A program made the translations under genes and the position numbers. The notes beneath the pieces are model-generated. The model was not told the origin of the DNA, searched no databases, and saw only the letters and a list, made by a program, of their open reading frames with translations. From Saccharum officinarum (Eukaryota > Streptophyta > Magnoliopsida > Poales > Poaceae): a stretch of 64,000 nucleotides of DNA. Where the stretch lies: positions 1,825,831-1,889,830 of the forward strand of contig CM036231.1 in the NCBI GenBank assembly GCA_020631735.1. The letters run 5' to 3'. Positions 10,501 through 20,705 of the stretch are shown here, in pieces (position 1 is the stretch's first letter; every line of letters starts with the position of its first letter).

Positions 10501-11380
10501 ATTAGCATTGTCATTTTCTATAATTGGTTAGCATTGTCATTTTATATATTGGCGCACAGTTCTGTGTTTGGAGAAAAAAAAACTAAAACGTCCATGTCAT
10601 GATGAGCCGCTAGCTAGCGAAACAACTTGAATTGTTAATGTCATGATGAGCTGCACGAGCATGCGCCTCCACCGGGTGGTGCGGACCAGCACAGGTTGTG
10701 ACACGTGTGGCCGTGGAGGTAGCAAGCTTGAGCACAGAGGCGGCAAGAGGGGGGAGGGAGGGGGAGGCAGGCAACGCGATTTTGCATGGTGGCAAAGGGA
10801 GGAGAAGACAGATTGAGGAATGGGATGAATTTAGTTCATACGGAAATACTAACGCCTGCAGATGGGCACCCCTAGGGGTCATCAAGTGTATGAACTGGCA
10901 AGTTTCAAGTACTTAGGAAATTGCAATAGCATGTTTCCAATATCACAAATAGTAATGGTAGTTCTCAAATCTGCGATAGTTGTAATGGCACCAATCCAAT
11001 TAACCCGTGCTAAAACGCCTAGCTCTAAAAAAACGAAACAGAGCACCTTGTATGCATGATGTATGAATTTTGGTTGCCTGAGATTAAGAAGGCGTCATGT
11101 TCAACTGATAAAAAAAATTACTTCATCTTAAGAAGAAACAAGGTAGATTACACATGGACATATACATAGGAGTATGATTATCTCACATTCTCACCCATTT
11201 TCATGAAAGCTTACAAAGATTAACTCCTGGTGTTTAGCACTGCAAAAATCATCAGAGCTGCAATAATGTAATTAAAATCGTCACAACCAATTACTTTGCA
11301 CATCAAAGCACAGCAGCGAATTGCCAAGCCCCATGCAAGCCATGTCGCGTAGCCCGATCCAGAAAGGCGCTCGACTAGAA
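10501..11380. other. 3' flank of the DUF247 gene; no other gene seen
   Basis: Mostly AT-rich sequence. The portion just below 11381 is presumably the 3' untranslated region and terminator region of the minus-strand DUF247 gene. A short repeated TGTCATGATGAGC occurs at about 10595 and 10640. Confidence 0.45.
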
Positions 11381-13120
11381 TCACTCTGCCTTGGTGACGG
11401 TGACGGCGCCGAACCAGCGCGAGCAGGTGTAGACGGAGCAGAAGGCCTGCAGCGTGGTGAGCAGCAACATCATGATGGCGGCGAGGAAGGTGAGCAGCTG
11501 CCACGAGCTGAACACGTACTTGCGCATGAATCGCTTCGTCTTCACGCGCCACCGCGAGTTGTAGTAGCGGTTCACCTCCTCGATCGTCCTGTCCATGAAC
11601 TCCACCTTGGTGAGCCGCACCGACCGCGTCATCCCGTTCCACAGCTTGGCGATCTCGCTGTCGCTCTTCATCCGGTTCAGCACCACCCCGCGCCGCCGCA
11701 GCAGCGCCACGTCCTCGTCGGTGTCGATGATGCCGTTCATCAGCTCCGTGTACCGTGCCAGGACCAGCGGGCCCGACGCCGCCGACGCCTCGTAGGCGAC
11801 CAGGTTCCGGAGCACCACCTCCGTGTTGGAGTCCAGGGTCACCACGGGCAGCTGGAAGGTCGCCGTCTTGGCGTCGAACGCGATGGTGGACAGGTCGCCG
11901 GAGGTCGGGAGAAACTTGACCCCGGCGTTGACCAGCTCGGACACCGAGGGGATCATGATCTCCTCGATCAGCGGCGGCCGGGTTAGGTACCCAGCGGCGG
12001 ATGAGCTCGCGTCGCGGGGATCGTTGCTCCCGTTGCCTGACATGAAGGACCCCACGCCCGGCACGACGGCGAGCATCTTCCATGGCGCCTTGATGGCAAA
12101 CTCGATCGGCTTCGTCACGTAGCGCATGGGCCCGGCCGTGTTGAGCCCCGACACGATGCCCCACACGGCGAGGAACAGCTGCTTCACGTACTCGCAGCCG
12201 GCCGCCGGCTTCCGCTCCTCGGCGCCGCCGCCGTCCGCGGCCTGCTCCTCGATGTCGTAGCCCTCGTCGCGGAAGGTCCCGTTGGCGGCGTCGGCCTCCT
12301 CCGTGGGGTCATCTGCCGGCTTCGGCACAAGTATGTAGTAGAGCACCTCCAGCAGGTGCGCGTGCTTGCCGACGTCCACCGCCGGGAAGTTGTCCATCAT
12401 CTTGAATGGGCAGAGCTCCCTCGTGAGCCCGGTGACCATCCGCGCGAGCGTCTTGCCGGCCTCGTCGCCCGACGGGTGCTGCGGCTCCAGGATCTTGCGG
12501 AGCAGGAAGAGCGGGACCTGGTTCTCGAGCATGAGCATGTCGCGGAGGATGAGGCTGTGTGCGGACTTCCTCCCGGTGAAGTCAACTAGGTGCGCCATCC
12601 TCGACGACACCCTCCGCAGCGCCCTGCCGCCGTCTCCCTCGCCGTCGGCGACGGCGACGGAGTAAATCTGCAGGAACTCGAGCAGGAACGCGCCGTCGAC
12701 GACCATCATCCACGCCAGCGTCTCGCCGTTGAAGTCGAGGTACCGGTGGTAGTAGGAGCGGATCTTCCGCTCGAGCCGCCCGAACTGCTGGACGAGGCCG
12801 TCGAGCTTGAGCCCCGCGCAGAGCCGCTTCTGCGCGCGGCGCGCCGAGGCGAGCTTGTAGCGCTCCATCTCGTACAGCTCGGGACGCCAGTGGTGGTAGG
12901 GGCCGAGCGCGATGAACTGAGGGGTGTAGGCCTCGGGCTTGTGCACCCGCAGCTGCTTGGGCACGTTGAAAACGGACACCGGGATGCCGTTGTCATCGTC
13001 GTCGTCGCCGGCGGCGGCGTCGTCCTGGAGAGAGTGACGGATCTGAACCACCCACCGTACCTCGTCGAACACCAGCGGCGTCCCGTGGCGGCTACCAGCT
13101 TGTTGATCCGATGAGGCCAT
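11381..13120 (-). CDS. DUF247 (UPF0481) membrane-anchored plant protein, intact
   Basis: A single-exon gene of 579 codons with no interruption, which is usual for the family (about 450-600 aa). The start chosen is the first in-frame ATG (13120-13118, MASSDQQAG); the frame is open further upstream only from a TTG. The DUF247 domain runs from about residue 50 (VFNVPKQLRVHKPEAYTPQ, then GPYHHW) to about 535. It includes LLEFLQIY-, DMLMLENQVPLFLL- and EVVLRNLVAYE-type family motifs. A single hydrophobic helix at about 540-562 (LLTFLAAIMMLLLTTL) precedes a short polar tail, suggesting a C-terminal membrane anchor. Molecular function is largely unknown. In grasses some DUF247 members are the male determinants at the S and Z self-incompatibility loci, but nothing here shows this copy is one. 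High GC3 matches grass genes. Confidence 0.93.
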   Translation of the reverse strand: MASSDQQAGSRHGTPLVFDEVRWVVQIRHSLQDDAAAGDDDDDNGIPVSVFNVPKQLRVHKPEAYTPQFIALGPYHHWRPELYEMERYKLASARRAQKRLCAGLKLDGLVQQFGRLERKIRSYYHRYLDFNGETLAWMMVVDGAFLLEFLQIYSVAVADGEGDGGRALRRVSSRMAHLVDFTGRKSAHSLILRDMLMLENQVPLFLLRKILEPQHPSGDEAGKTLARMVTGLTRELCPFKMMDNFPAVDVGKHAHLLEVLYYILVPKPADDPTEEADAANGTFRDEGYDIEEQAADGGGAEERKPAAGCEYVKQLFLAVWGIVSGLNTAGPMRYVTKPIEFAIKAPWKMLAVVPGVGSFMSGNGSNDPRDASSSAAGYLTRPPLIEEIMIPSVSELVNAGVKFLPTSGDLSTIAFDAKTATFQLPVVTLDSNTEVVLRNLVAYEASAASGPLVLARYTELMNGIIDTDEDVALLRRRGVVLNRMKSDSEIAKLWNGMTRSVRLTKVEFMDRTIEEVNRYYNSRWRVKTKRFMRKYVFSSWQLLTFLAAIMMLLLTTLQAFCSVYTCSRWFGAVTVTKAE

Positions 13121-13325
13121 TGTTAGTCCTCCGTTGTGTGTGCTTCCTCTCACGGTTGGTTGCAACTAGCAAGGAAAATCACTCCAACTAACCAGAAACG
13201 ATGGTACTAGCTTGTGATTTACACATACATTGATTGTTATGTGTGGCGGGAGCCACTGGAGACAGGGGCAAGAACGGTGACAGCGAACAAGAAAGAAGGC
13301 AAAGAATTGGAACATAGAGAAATAC

Positions 13326-13633
13326 TCATTCTGTCCCTCAATAAATAAAATTTTTTAAGTCGCTGAATAAATAGATTTCTAGTAAGTTTAGGACATATTA
13401 TGATGACAGAGAAAAGATTATACTACCCTTCATTAATTGGATTCAAGCTGCAAAATAATTAGAGTATTTACTATATCCATCTAACTGCAGAAACTCAAGC
13501 CTGGATCAGTGAAAAACAGAGAGAAGAGAGGGGGTGCAGTAAATATGATGGGACTTCGAGAAAAATAAATGAGTCGATTGATTTATTTGTGACAAATATT
13601 TGTGCCAGAAATCTATTTATTGGACAGAGCGAG
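13326..13633. mobile_element. Stowaway-type MITE upstream of the DUF247 gene
   Basis: Termini CTCATTCTGTCCCTCAATAAAT and (complement of the right end) CTCGCTCTGTCCAATAAATA form imperfect terminal inverted repeats. TA dinucleotides flank both sides (13324-13325, 13634-13635). It lies about 205 bp upstream of the DUF247 ATG and so may overlap its promoter. Confidence 0.7.
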
Positions 13634-13635
13634 TA

Positions 13636-14026
13636 AACCCTAAACCATGTTATGATCTGACCGAGAAGCCATAGGGCCAAAACACATGAGTAATGAATAA
13701 AAAAGAACACATGAGTAACGAGGACAACAACATGTTGTTTCGGTATAGCCTAAAATTTTACATTATATTTGTACCTAATAATAAAAAGACAAAATTTCAG
13801 GCTCTTTTTTTTCGTCCATCCATTTTTTTAGTTTGTCTTCCTCTAACTACCGAACAATGGAGAGCTTCTTCTGTCCGGACTTATATATTTACAACCCGTG
13901 CTCATACGAGTTAGAGCTCTTGACTAGCACGACACAGAGTCTGATTTCAAAACGTATTGGGTTGTGTATGGTCTTTATTTAACCAAAGAGTCCATATGCC
14001 TACAAAAAAAAGTTCATACCCAATAC
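13636..14026. other. No gene recognised
   Basis: AT-rich intergenic sequence. The left end of the Helitron-like unit that ends at 15296 may lie here, but no 5' TC terminus could be assigned. Confidence 0.4.
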
Positions 14027-14378
14027 GATTACTATATATAGTAAATTCGATTTTTTTTCCTTTTCCGATTCCGTCATCTGTTCAACCTTTTCTCCTTTTT
14101 TAAGACTATCTTTGATCATTTACTGTATCTTATCCTTTTTTATTTTCATATTTGTTCCACTTCTTTTCTTGATTTTCTCTTTTTGTTTTTTCTTCTTCTT
14201 ATGATTACTATATATAGTAAATTCGATTTTTTCCTTTTCCTATTCCGTCATCTGTTCAGCCTTTTCTCATTTTTAGACTATCTCCGATCATTTACTGTAT
14301 CTGATCCTTTTTTATTTTCATATTCGTTCCACTTCTTTTCCTGATTTCCTCTTTTTGATTTTTCTTCTTCTATTCTTT
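14027..14378. repeat. Tandem duplication, unit about 176 bp
   Basis: GATTACTATATATAGTAAATTCGATTTTTT starts at 14027 and again at 14203, and the following pyrimidine-rich sequence (CCGTCATCTGTTCA, CATTTACTGTATCT) matches through both units with small differences. Confidence 0.8.
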
Positions 14379-14500
14379 TCTTTTCTTTTCTGGATTATCA
14401 AGTCCGTTCATGCCCTTTCCCTTATTATTTTGCATGTCATCTTTGTTTTCCTGATTCTCTCATGATTTTTCTATAAACAAAAAATAATAATAAACACAAT

Positions 14501-14596
14501 ATTATGGTTCTTTGGATCCTTCATCCTTCCCTAATCCTTAATAATCATATTATGGTTCTTCGTATCCTTCATCCTTCCCTAATCCTTAATAATGAA
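14501..14596. repeat. Tandem duplication, unit 48 bp
   Basis: ATTATGGTTCTT(T/C)G(G/T)ATCC begins at 14501 and 14549, and both copies end in CCTAATCCTTAATAAT. Confidence 0.8.
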
Positions 14597-14848
14597 ATAT
14601 TCCTACTACTAAATTATTGATGTAATTTGATTAAGAAAAAAATATTTTTATTATAATCTAGATCAGATAATAGTCTAATTAATTAAATCATGAACATAAA
14701 ACTTGGGCAGTTTATTCTCCAATCTAATCGGAAAGCGGCAGCGAGGGTTGCACCTCCGACAGATGTGGTGCCACGGGAGGCGATGGCGCTCGGGCGGCGA
14801 GGCGGCCAAGACAACCTGTTGAGGTGGGGAGGCAAGCAGAGAAGGTGC

Positions 14849-15170
14849 ATGAGGTGGGGTGGGCTGCCTGCAGGGATTCCTCTTTTCCACTTAACGTTTC
14901 CGCTCTCTCATGAATAATTAAGTATGTTTATATATTTCTACTGATTTTGCATAGCATAAGGAATTTTCTAATTTGGCTGGTATTATTCTAAATTGCACTT
15001 TTATAGACGATGAGGTGGGGTGGGCTGCCTGCAGGGATTCCTCTTTTCCACTTAACGTTTCCGCTCTCTCATGAATAATTAAGTATGTTTATATATTTCT
15101 ACTGATTTTGCATAGCATAAGGAATTTTCTAATTTGGCTGGTATTATTCTAAATTGCACATTTATAGACG
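14849..15170. repeat. Tandem duplication, unit 161 bp, nearly identical
   Basis: ATGAGGTGGGGTGGGCTGCC begins at 14849 and at 15010. The copies differ visibly at one base near the end (CACTTTTATAG against CACATTTATAG). The near-identity implies a recent event. Confidence 0.9.
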
Positions 15171-15266
15171 ATCAATGTCCTAATGCAATTATTGCTTCAT
15201 TACCGATGGATTAAATGCAAAATATACATATTAGTAACTAAGTAGAGATTTAAGTTTTGATTTCCT

Positions 15267-15296
15267 CCCGTTGCAACGCACGGGCATGTTTGCTAG
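15267..15296 (+). mobile_element. Helitron-like 3' terminus
   Basis: CCCGTTGCAACGCACGGG can fold (CCCGT/ACGGG stem) and is followed 8 bases later by CTAG at 15293-15296, then host T. A hairpin just before a CTRR end is the Helitron 3' signature. The 5' end was not identified, so the element's extent is unknown. It may include the tandem duplications to its left. Confidence 0.6.
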
Positions 15297-17877
15297 TAAG
15301 TATTATAAATGTTTCATGAATAAATTTAGTAAACTGATTATCTTTACCATCTTCTATTTACTTTCTAACATAGCACTCATTTAGATACTCTATAATCTGT
15401 ATCAGATTGTGACAAATTTGCCAAATACTCTATATGGGTAATCATAATTTTCGATGTGGGTTTTTAATATTCATTTAATTGAAACCTTAGCTTAAATTAT
15501 AGTGGCTCTGCATCCTTTTTGAAACCATTTAATATATATTTTGGCTTATATTTTTTTATCTTATTAGTTGTTACAATTTATTTATCCAAGTTCGAACCCT
15601 AGTGTTATTGTCTTTTATTCGGAATTTCCTTTTATATTTTATGAAAAACATGAATTCTAGGTCCAAAGCTCCACTCTTTATTACGACAATCATGGATAGT
15701 TATTTCATCTTGCATTACACTAGTCAAGATGTTGAATTTATTTGTTGCGCTGAAGAATTATACACATAATATGATTATTTTGTAGAAACATAGAGTGCTT
15801 AAAACTAAATTAGCAATGCTGATATGCTCTAATGTTTCAAGTAAAATGTATAAACTTATCTAAAGTATTTGCTCCGTTCTATTGCAAGTAGTTTTAAATT
15901 AGTTCTAATTCAAACTTGTCTTACTTTGACCAAGTTTATAAAATATATTAAATCTACAATATCGAACAAATGCACTATAAAAATATATTTTGTGGTGTAT
16001 ATAATAAATCTACTTTGATGCTATAGATGTTTATGTATTTTTTTTTGAAAAATGGTTAAAACCAGAGAAGCTTAGCTTTAGACAAAGCTAAATCAATCTT
16101 CAATTTAAAATGGAGGGATACCAAATTACAAATACTGCCTTGGATTATTAAAGTAGTTTAAAGTAAATATCCAGTGTGTACGTGGGTTTGTCAAAATATC
16201 TTTCCACAATTGATAAACTATTAAAATTATTATTTATTTTAACGTATCTATGTTTATTTGGTCTACATGGTGGCATATAATATTTTTAATTTAATCATGA
16301 TAGAACTGTGTAGTTTAGAAACACATATAGCTTTTTTATTATTCAATTATTCTCCCTTATAGATTGTATTGGTATTAGATATAAATTTAGGAATGTTTTA
16401 GTTTATTTTTTATAGCAATAGAGTTAGGTAATCTATATATAAATTAAAATAGTGTTTTAATATTATGTTATAATAGCATAGGTGGGTGATTTAGATGGAA
16501 ATTTAGTTTATTATTTTAAATTATCTTTTATAATGGTAAGTGTAGGTAACTTAGATCCAAATTTAAGATGTTACTTTATGTATTTTTTATAATGGTATAG
16601 ATGGGTAATTCTAGAAAATATAATAGCTCCGATGGCTATTATAATGATTAGAATCTGGAGTATCAAATAAAAGCATAGATGTTTCTGAATATGAGTGTTT
16701 ATATTATCTATTTTTTTCTCCTAGTATGTCTCCAGTAACTGTTTGAATCCTTCTAATAGTAAGATTGAATTAATAAAGTTGAGTTGGTGGCATGGTCCTT
16801 TCAGTTTTGACATGTCCAGATTCAGCTTATTTTTCAGAAGTCTCGTTGCGTGCCCATTCGTAATGATCATCACCATGCCCCAGCTTCCATTTTATTTTTG
16901 CCCACATGGTTCTTCTTCTGCAACTGCAATGGATGCAATCAGAGAGCTGCAGAAGTGGACCAGCTGCCCAGCTTGGCCTTCCACTTCCTGTCTCTCTCGG
17001 TCCTGCTGCCTGCATGCGTCCTGTAACTGGAGTAGTACCCTGCAGAAAGCAAAACAGGGAGAACAATCATGAACCGAAGCATACTTCACTGATTTGTAGT
17101 TTTGTACCTGCCAACACCATTACACCATGACCGGAGGCATATACTTCGTTATAATTGGTACACAAACCAAAACTAGCTGATAAGAACCCTTCAAGTTTGC
17201 CAACAATCTCCGATGAAACTCCATAATAAAGGCCAGACAGACACGGCACATACATTACTACAGGGTGGAAACAAGATCGAGTGACCAAATGATACCGGCC
17301 GATCGCCTCATCAAGGGAATGATGACACTGACATCCACATTATCCACACCACACATGCACCAGACTGGAAAGAACAGTGATCTGGGTCGTGGACCGATAG
17401 CCACCACGGATCAGACGCTAGCTGAAGAATCTTTGCACGGACCCATCCGGGCAGTATACTCTTAATATGAAATTCAGATTCGTGAAACATGCTGGCAGCT
17501 GAGCTAGCACGATGATGAAGACGAGCCGTCATTTTCGCGTCTCGGTGAAGATCAGGGAATTAAATCTGTAGAAATTCCGCAGACTGTGTATGCATGCTTC
17601 GTTTTCATTTCTGAAGATATAGCCCATGGATTTGTCAAATGCTTTTTATGCGGCCCATTCCGGGATCCATTTCAGAAGCAGCAGGTGTCATGACAAATAC
17701 TCGCTCACGTCTGCTTGTTTGTCGAGGCACCCAATTCGTACCGGGTTATGATTTACAGAAGACTTATTTAGGTCACGTTTCAACGCCCGAGCATGATCCT
17801 TATAATATCTATATATGTGTATCATGTTAGAAAATGAATAAAGAAAAAATTGCATAGGTAAGTATTTTTATTAGTTG
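15297..17877. other. AT-rich intergenic DNA, no gene recognised
   Basis: At 15866-16035 there is a Stowaway-like left end (TTTGCTCCGTTCTATTGCAAGTAG) with typical internal sequence but no clear right end. At about 16380-16620 an AT-rich unit of roughly 75 bp (TTTATAATGGTA..GGTAACTTAGAT) recurs about four times, diverged. The open frames at 16743-17540 have no recognisable motif. Confidence 0.45.
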
Positions 17878-17879
17878 TA

Positions 17880-18090
17880 TTCCCTCCGTCCAAAAAACTA
17901 GCTTTATAGAAAATATTAGCAACATTTATATCACTTAATAAATTTATTATGAAAATAATTTTTGTGATTTACCTATTGATATTAATTATGCATTATAAAT
18001 ATTAGTATTCTTTTGTATATAATTGGTCAAAGTTAAAAATGTTTGACTTCCCGGGAAATGAGAATGACGTTCTTCGTGGGACAGAGGGAG
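17880..18090. mobile_element. Stowaway MITE
   Basis: TTCCCTCCGTCC at the left and GGGACAGAGGGAG at the right are inverted repeats, flanked by TA at 17878-17879 and 18091-18092. About 211 bp, AT-rich, non-coding. Confidence 0.8.
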
Positions 18091-18593
18091 TAGATAGTAA
18101 GCATAAAGAGGCTCTTGTATTCTTACCCTTATTTTCGAGTCTAATTTTTTACCCTTATTTCTTTAACTTTGTGATTTTGCTCTTGCATTTCCAAAACAAA
18201 GACAGAGTTTACCTTTATTTCGTAATGTCAGTTCATCTAATAAAAACTAGTTTTCCCATGTAAATTTGACCCTAGCTTTTGAGTACTCTATGACAACCTC
18301 TATTTTGGCATCAAATGTTTGGACAACATTTTTATAGAGTTATTACAACAAAATTTGCAAAATATTTCAAATCTAAACAAAGTTTAACAAGTTGCACAAG
18401 CTTAATCAACTATCACCAGAAGTCGGAGGGTTAGGACAAGGTCACAGTTATTGCCGTCTTTCAATTTTTTTTTGATTTTTTCCTTTTACTTTAATTCATT
18501 GATATGGCCTTTGCTAACATACTATAGAACAGGAGTGGACGGTGCCTTCAGATTCAAAAGTCGAGAGTAAAATTTTAAAGTAGAAGAAACGCG

Positions 18594-18676
18594 ATAAAAT
18601 CATTATTGGCTTTCAAAGCAGGTTAAGAACACCAATCTCTCTAAATATAAACTCTGAAAGCCAATAATGATTTTAT
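18594..18676. repeat. Perfect 22-bp foldback with 39-bp loop
   Basis: ATAAAATCATTATTGGCTTTCA at 18594-18615 is the exact reverse complement of 18655-18676. A transcript would form a hairpin with a perfect 22-bp stem. The region is absent from block B. It is either a small foldback element or a small-RNA precursor; the sequence alone does not decide. Confidence 0.75.
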
Positions 18677-18986
18677 TGACTTTCAAATCATTTTGGTAAT
18701 ATTATAGTCTGTGCTAAGCGAGCACGCATTGATGCACTACCACCTATTAATCTGTGCAATCGGCAATCAAGGTGTATAACCATGTTTGTTTTGCACATTT
18801 TACTCGTTCAGTATGGATAATGTTCATGTTTAAGCATGGCTGAAGTAAGAAAACTCACATGGCAAATTATTTTCCTCAATATTATAGGCCTTACCCTGTT
18901 GAACTCTCCGGGATGGATTAAAGCAACTTGATATTGTTAGGCTTAGGCATACCAAATGTACGAATTATTGGAAAACATGTCAATTA

Positions 18987-19088
18987 CTTGCTCCATTCCA
19001 AATTATAAGTTGTTCTGGCCTTTTTTAGTATATTGTTTTTGCCTATATATCTAGAAAAATCATAGCGACTTACAATTTGGGATGTGAG
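18987..19088. mobile_element. Short Stowaway MITE, absent from block B
   Basis: Left TTGCTCCATTCCAAATTATAAGT and right ACTTACAATTTGGGATGTGAG are inverted repeats, flanked by TA (18985-18986, 19089-19090). The corresponding site in block B (about 28426-28437) has no element. Confidence 0.8.
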
Positions 19089-19238
19089 TACAAAAGCTTT
19101 TTTGAAAGACGTTCCCAACCCGTTTCTTTTTTTAATAAGGAAAATGCCACCCTACCATTAAACCTGTGCTTTCCTGGGTGATGAAAGACCACCCCCGGTG
19201 GTGGGATCGAGGTTAGAAAAAAAAACGGAAATGCCTTA

Positions 19239-19639
19239 GGCCTCATTCGGTTTGTCCTCGAACGGCCTGTTTCACCTGAAATTATTTGGCCTGGATTGAA
19301 ATTGGGACCGACTCGGAATAGCTATTCGGATAGGCCCGATCCGGAATGAAATCAGGCCATTCCAGGCCTTTCCACCCCTTCCTCAGCCCGGATTGGAGCC
19401 ACACCTAGGCATGGTTCGGCTCTTCAGGAACCAACCCTGAAACAATTTCTACCAAGAATGCTTGGCTAATTTATATAACCTTTGATGAGCTAGAACAATT
19501 CCTAGGTACATTCCTAGCTAACCGAACAAGCTCCTAGGAACACTACCAAACCAGGTTTCAGTGAACCACCAAGATCCACTCAATCTGGCCCAGAAAGAGA
19601 AACAGGTCTGTTTTCAACATGGAACAAACGAACGAGGCC
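19239..19639. mobile_element. Tourist-type MITE with TTA duplication
   Basis: Inverted ends GGCCTCATTCGGTTTGT and ACAAACGAACGAGGCC are flanked by TTA at 19236-19238 and 19640-19642. The length (401 bp) and 3-bp TTA TSD fit PIF/Harbinger-type MITEs. It is absent from block B. Confidence 0.8.
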
Positions 19640-20705
19640 TTAGATATACTTCCTCAGTCCTAAAATAAAGATATCGATGATTTAAAATGTATCTTTAATT
19701 ATAAGATATTCTAGATTGCTCAATCCAATCTATACATGCCTGTCTTTTAAACTCCATCCATACATGCTTTTTAAAGAACATCTTGGACGAAATGACTTCT
19801 ATAATTGGTAACTCAAATCGATGACATGCATGCATGCCTTTTTAAACTATACATTACTACCGGACTCCTTTTGATACTAAAATTGTTTGTATACCTTGTA
19901 TTTCAATAGGAGTAACCATCTTCATAAAACTCAAGTGCGACAAATGCATCTTAATTATTCTATGCCTTTATGAACTTTCTATGTAGGTGATTTTAACGGT
20001 TGGATCTTCAGTTATACTCAAATTATACAGCACTGTTGATGATCACTCCCTCGAATCTAGCAGACTTAAAACCAAAATTTCAATAATCAGGTAAATAATC
20101 TATGCAATTTTGATCAGCGATGCAGTAGGATGCATCAATGCCTGGACCTTATCACTCTAACTGAAACATGTTTTTTTCCCTTAATTGAAGCATGTTTTTT
20201 CCATGCTACGGGTGCTCTAACATTCTGTCAAAGGTTGTCAGGTACCTAATAATAAATGAATCAAATACCTTTTATATATGTTTCATTATTGGCAAAGATG
20301 ATGCAAAATTTGAGGCAAAAAAGATCCTGAATTTGCCATAGCGTGTCCTCATGGTCTTAATGTATCTGCAAGTGTTTTTTGAAGAATATTGCTAGCTCTT
20401 GCAATGTTGCTTACTGATGCAATAGAGATTTTTATAAGAATCAGAGATTAAAGGATGAATGCAAACTCAATACCATGTCACTTTTCCAGCATAATTTTAA
20501 AGTTTTAAGGTGATATCTTACAGCATGCTTTACAAAAGCTGACTGGCTTTACCTTCAAGTTGATGCATCCAGAGAAAGCAACTACAGGTAGCATTTCGCT
20601 TCATCACCATATACTGACAAACTTTCGCACTGAAGATCGAAGAACAGTAGCTTACCAACCCATGGAAATGCAGAATACATCTTTCATCTGTTTTGCAGTA
20701 GGATG
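19640..20705. other. 3' flank of KEN gene A
   Basis: No gene is seen. From about 20330 the sequence matches 28640-29000 downstream of gene B, so this part is ancestral flanking DNA of the duplicated unit. Confidence 0.6.

Noticed and set aside
11321..11986. Long plus-strand frame opposite the DUF247 gene
   Set aside because: Antisense shadow of a GC-rich exon; no motif and the minus-strand family match is decisive.
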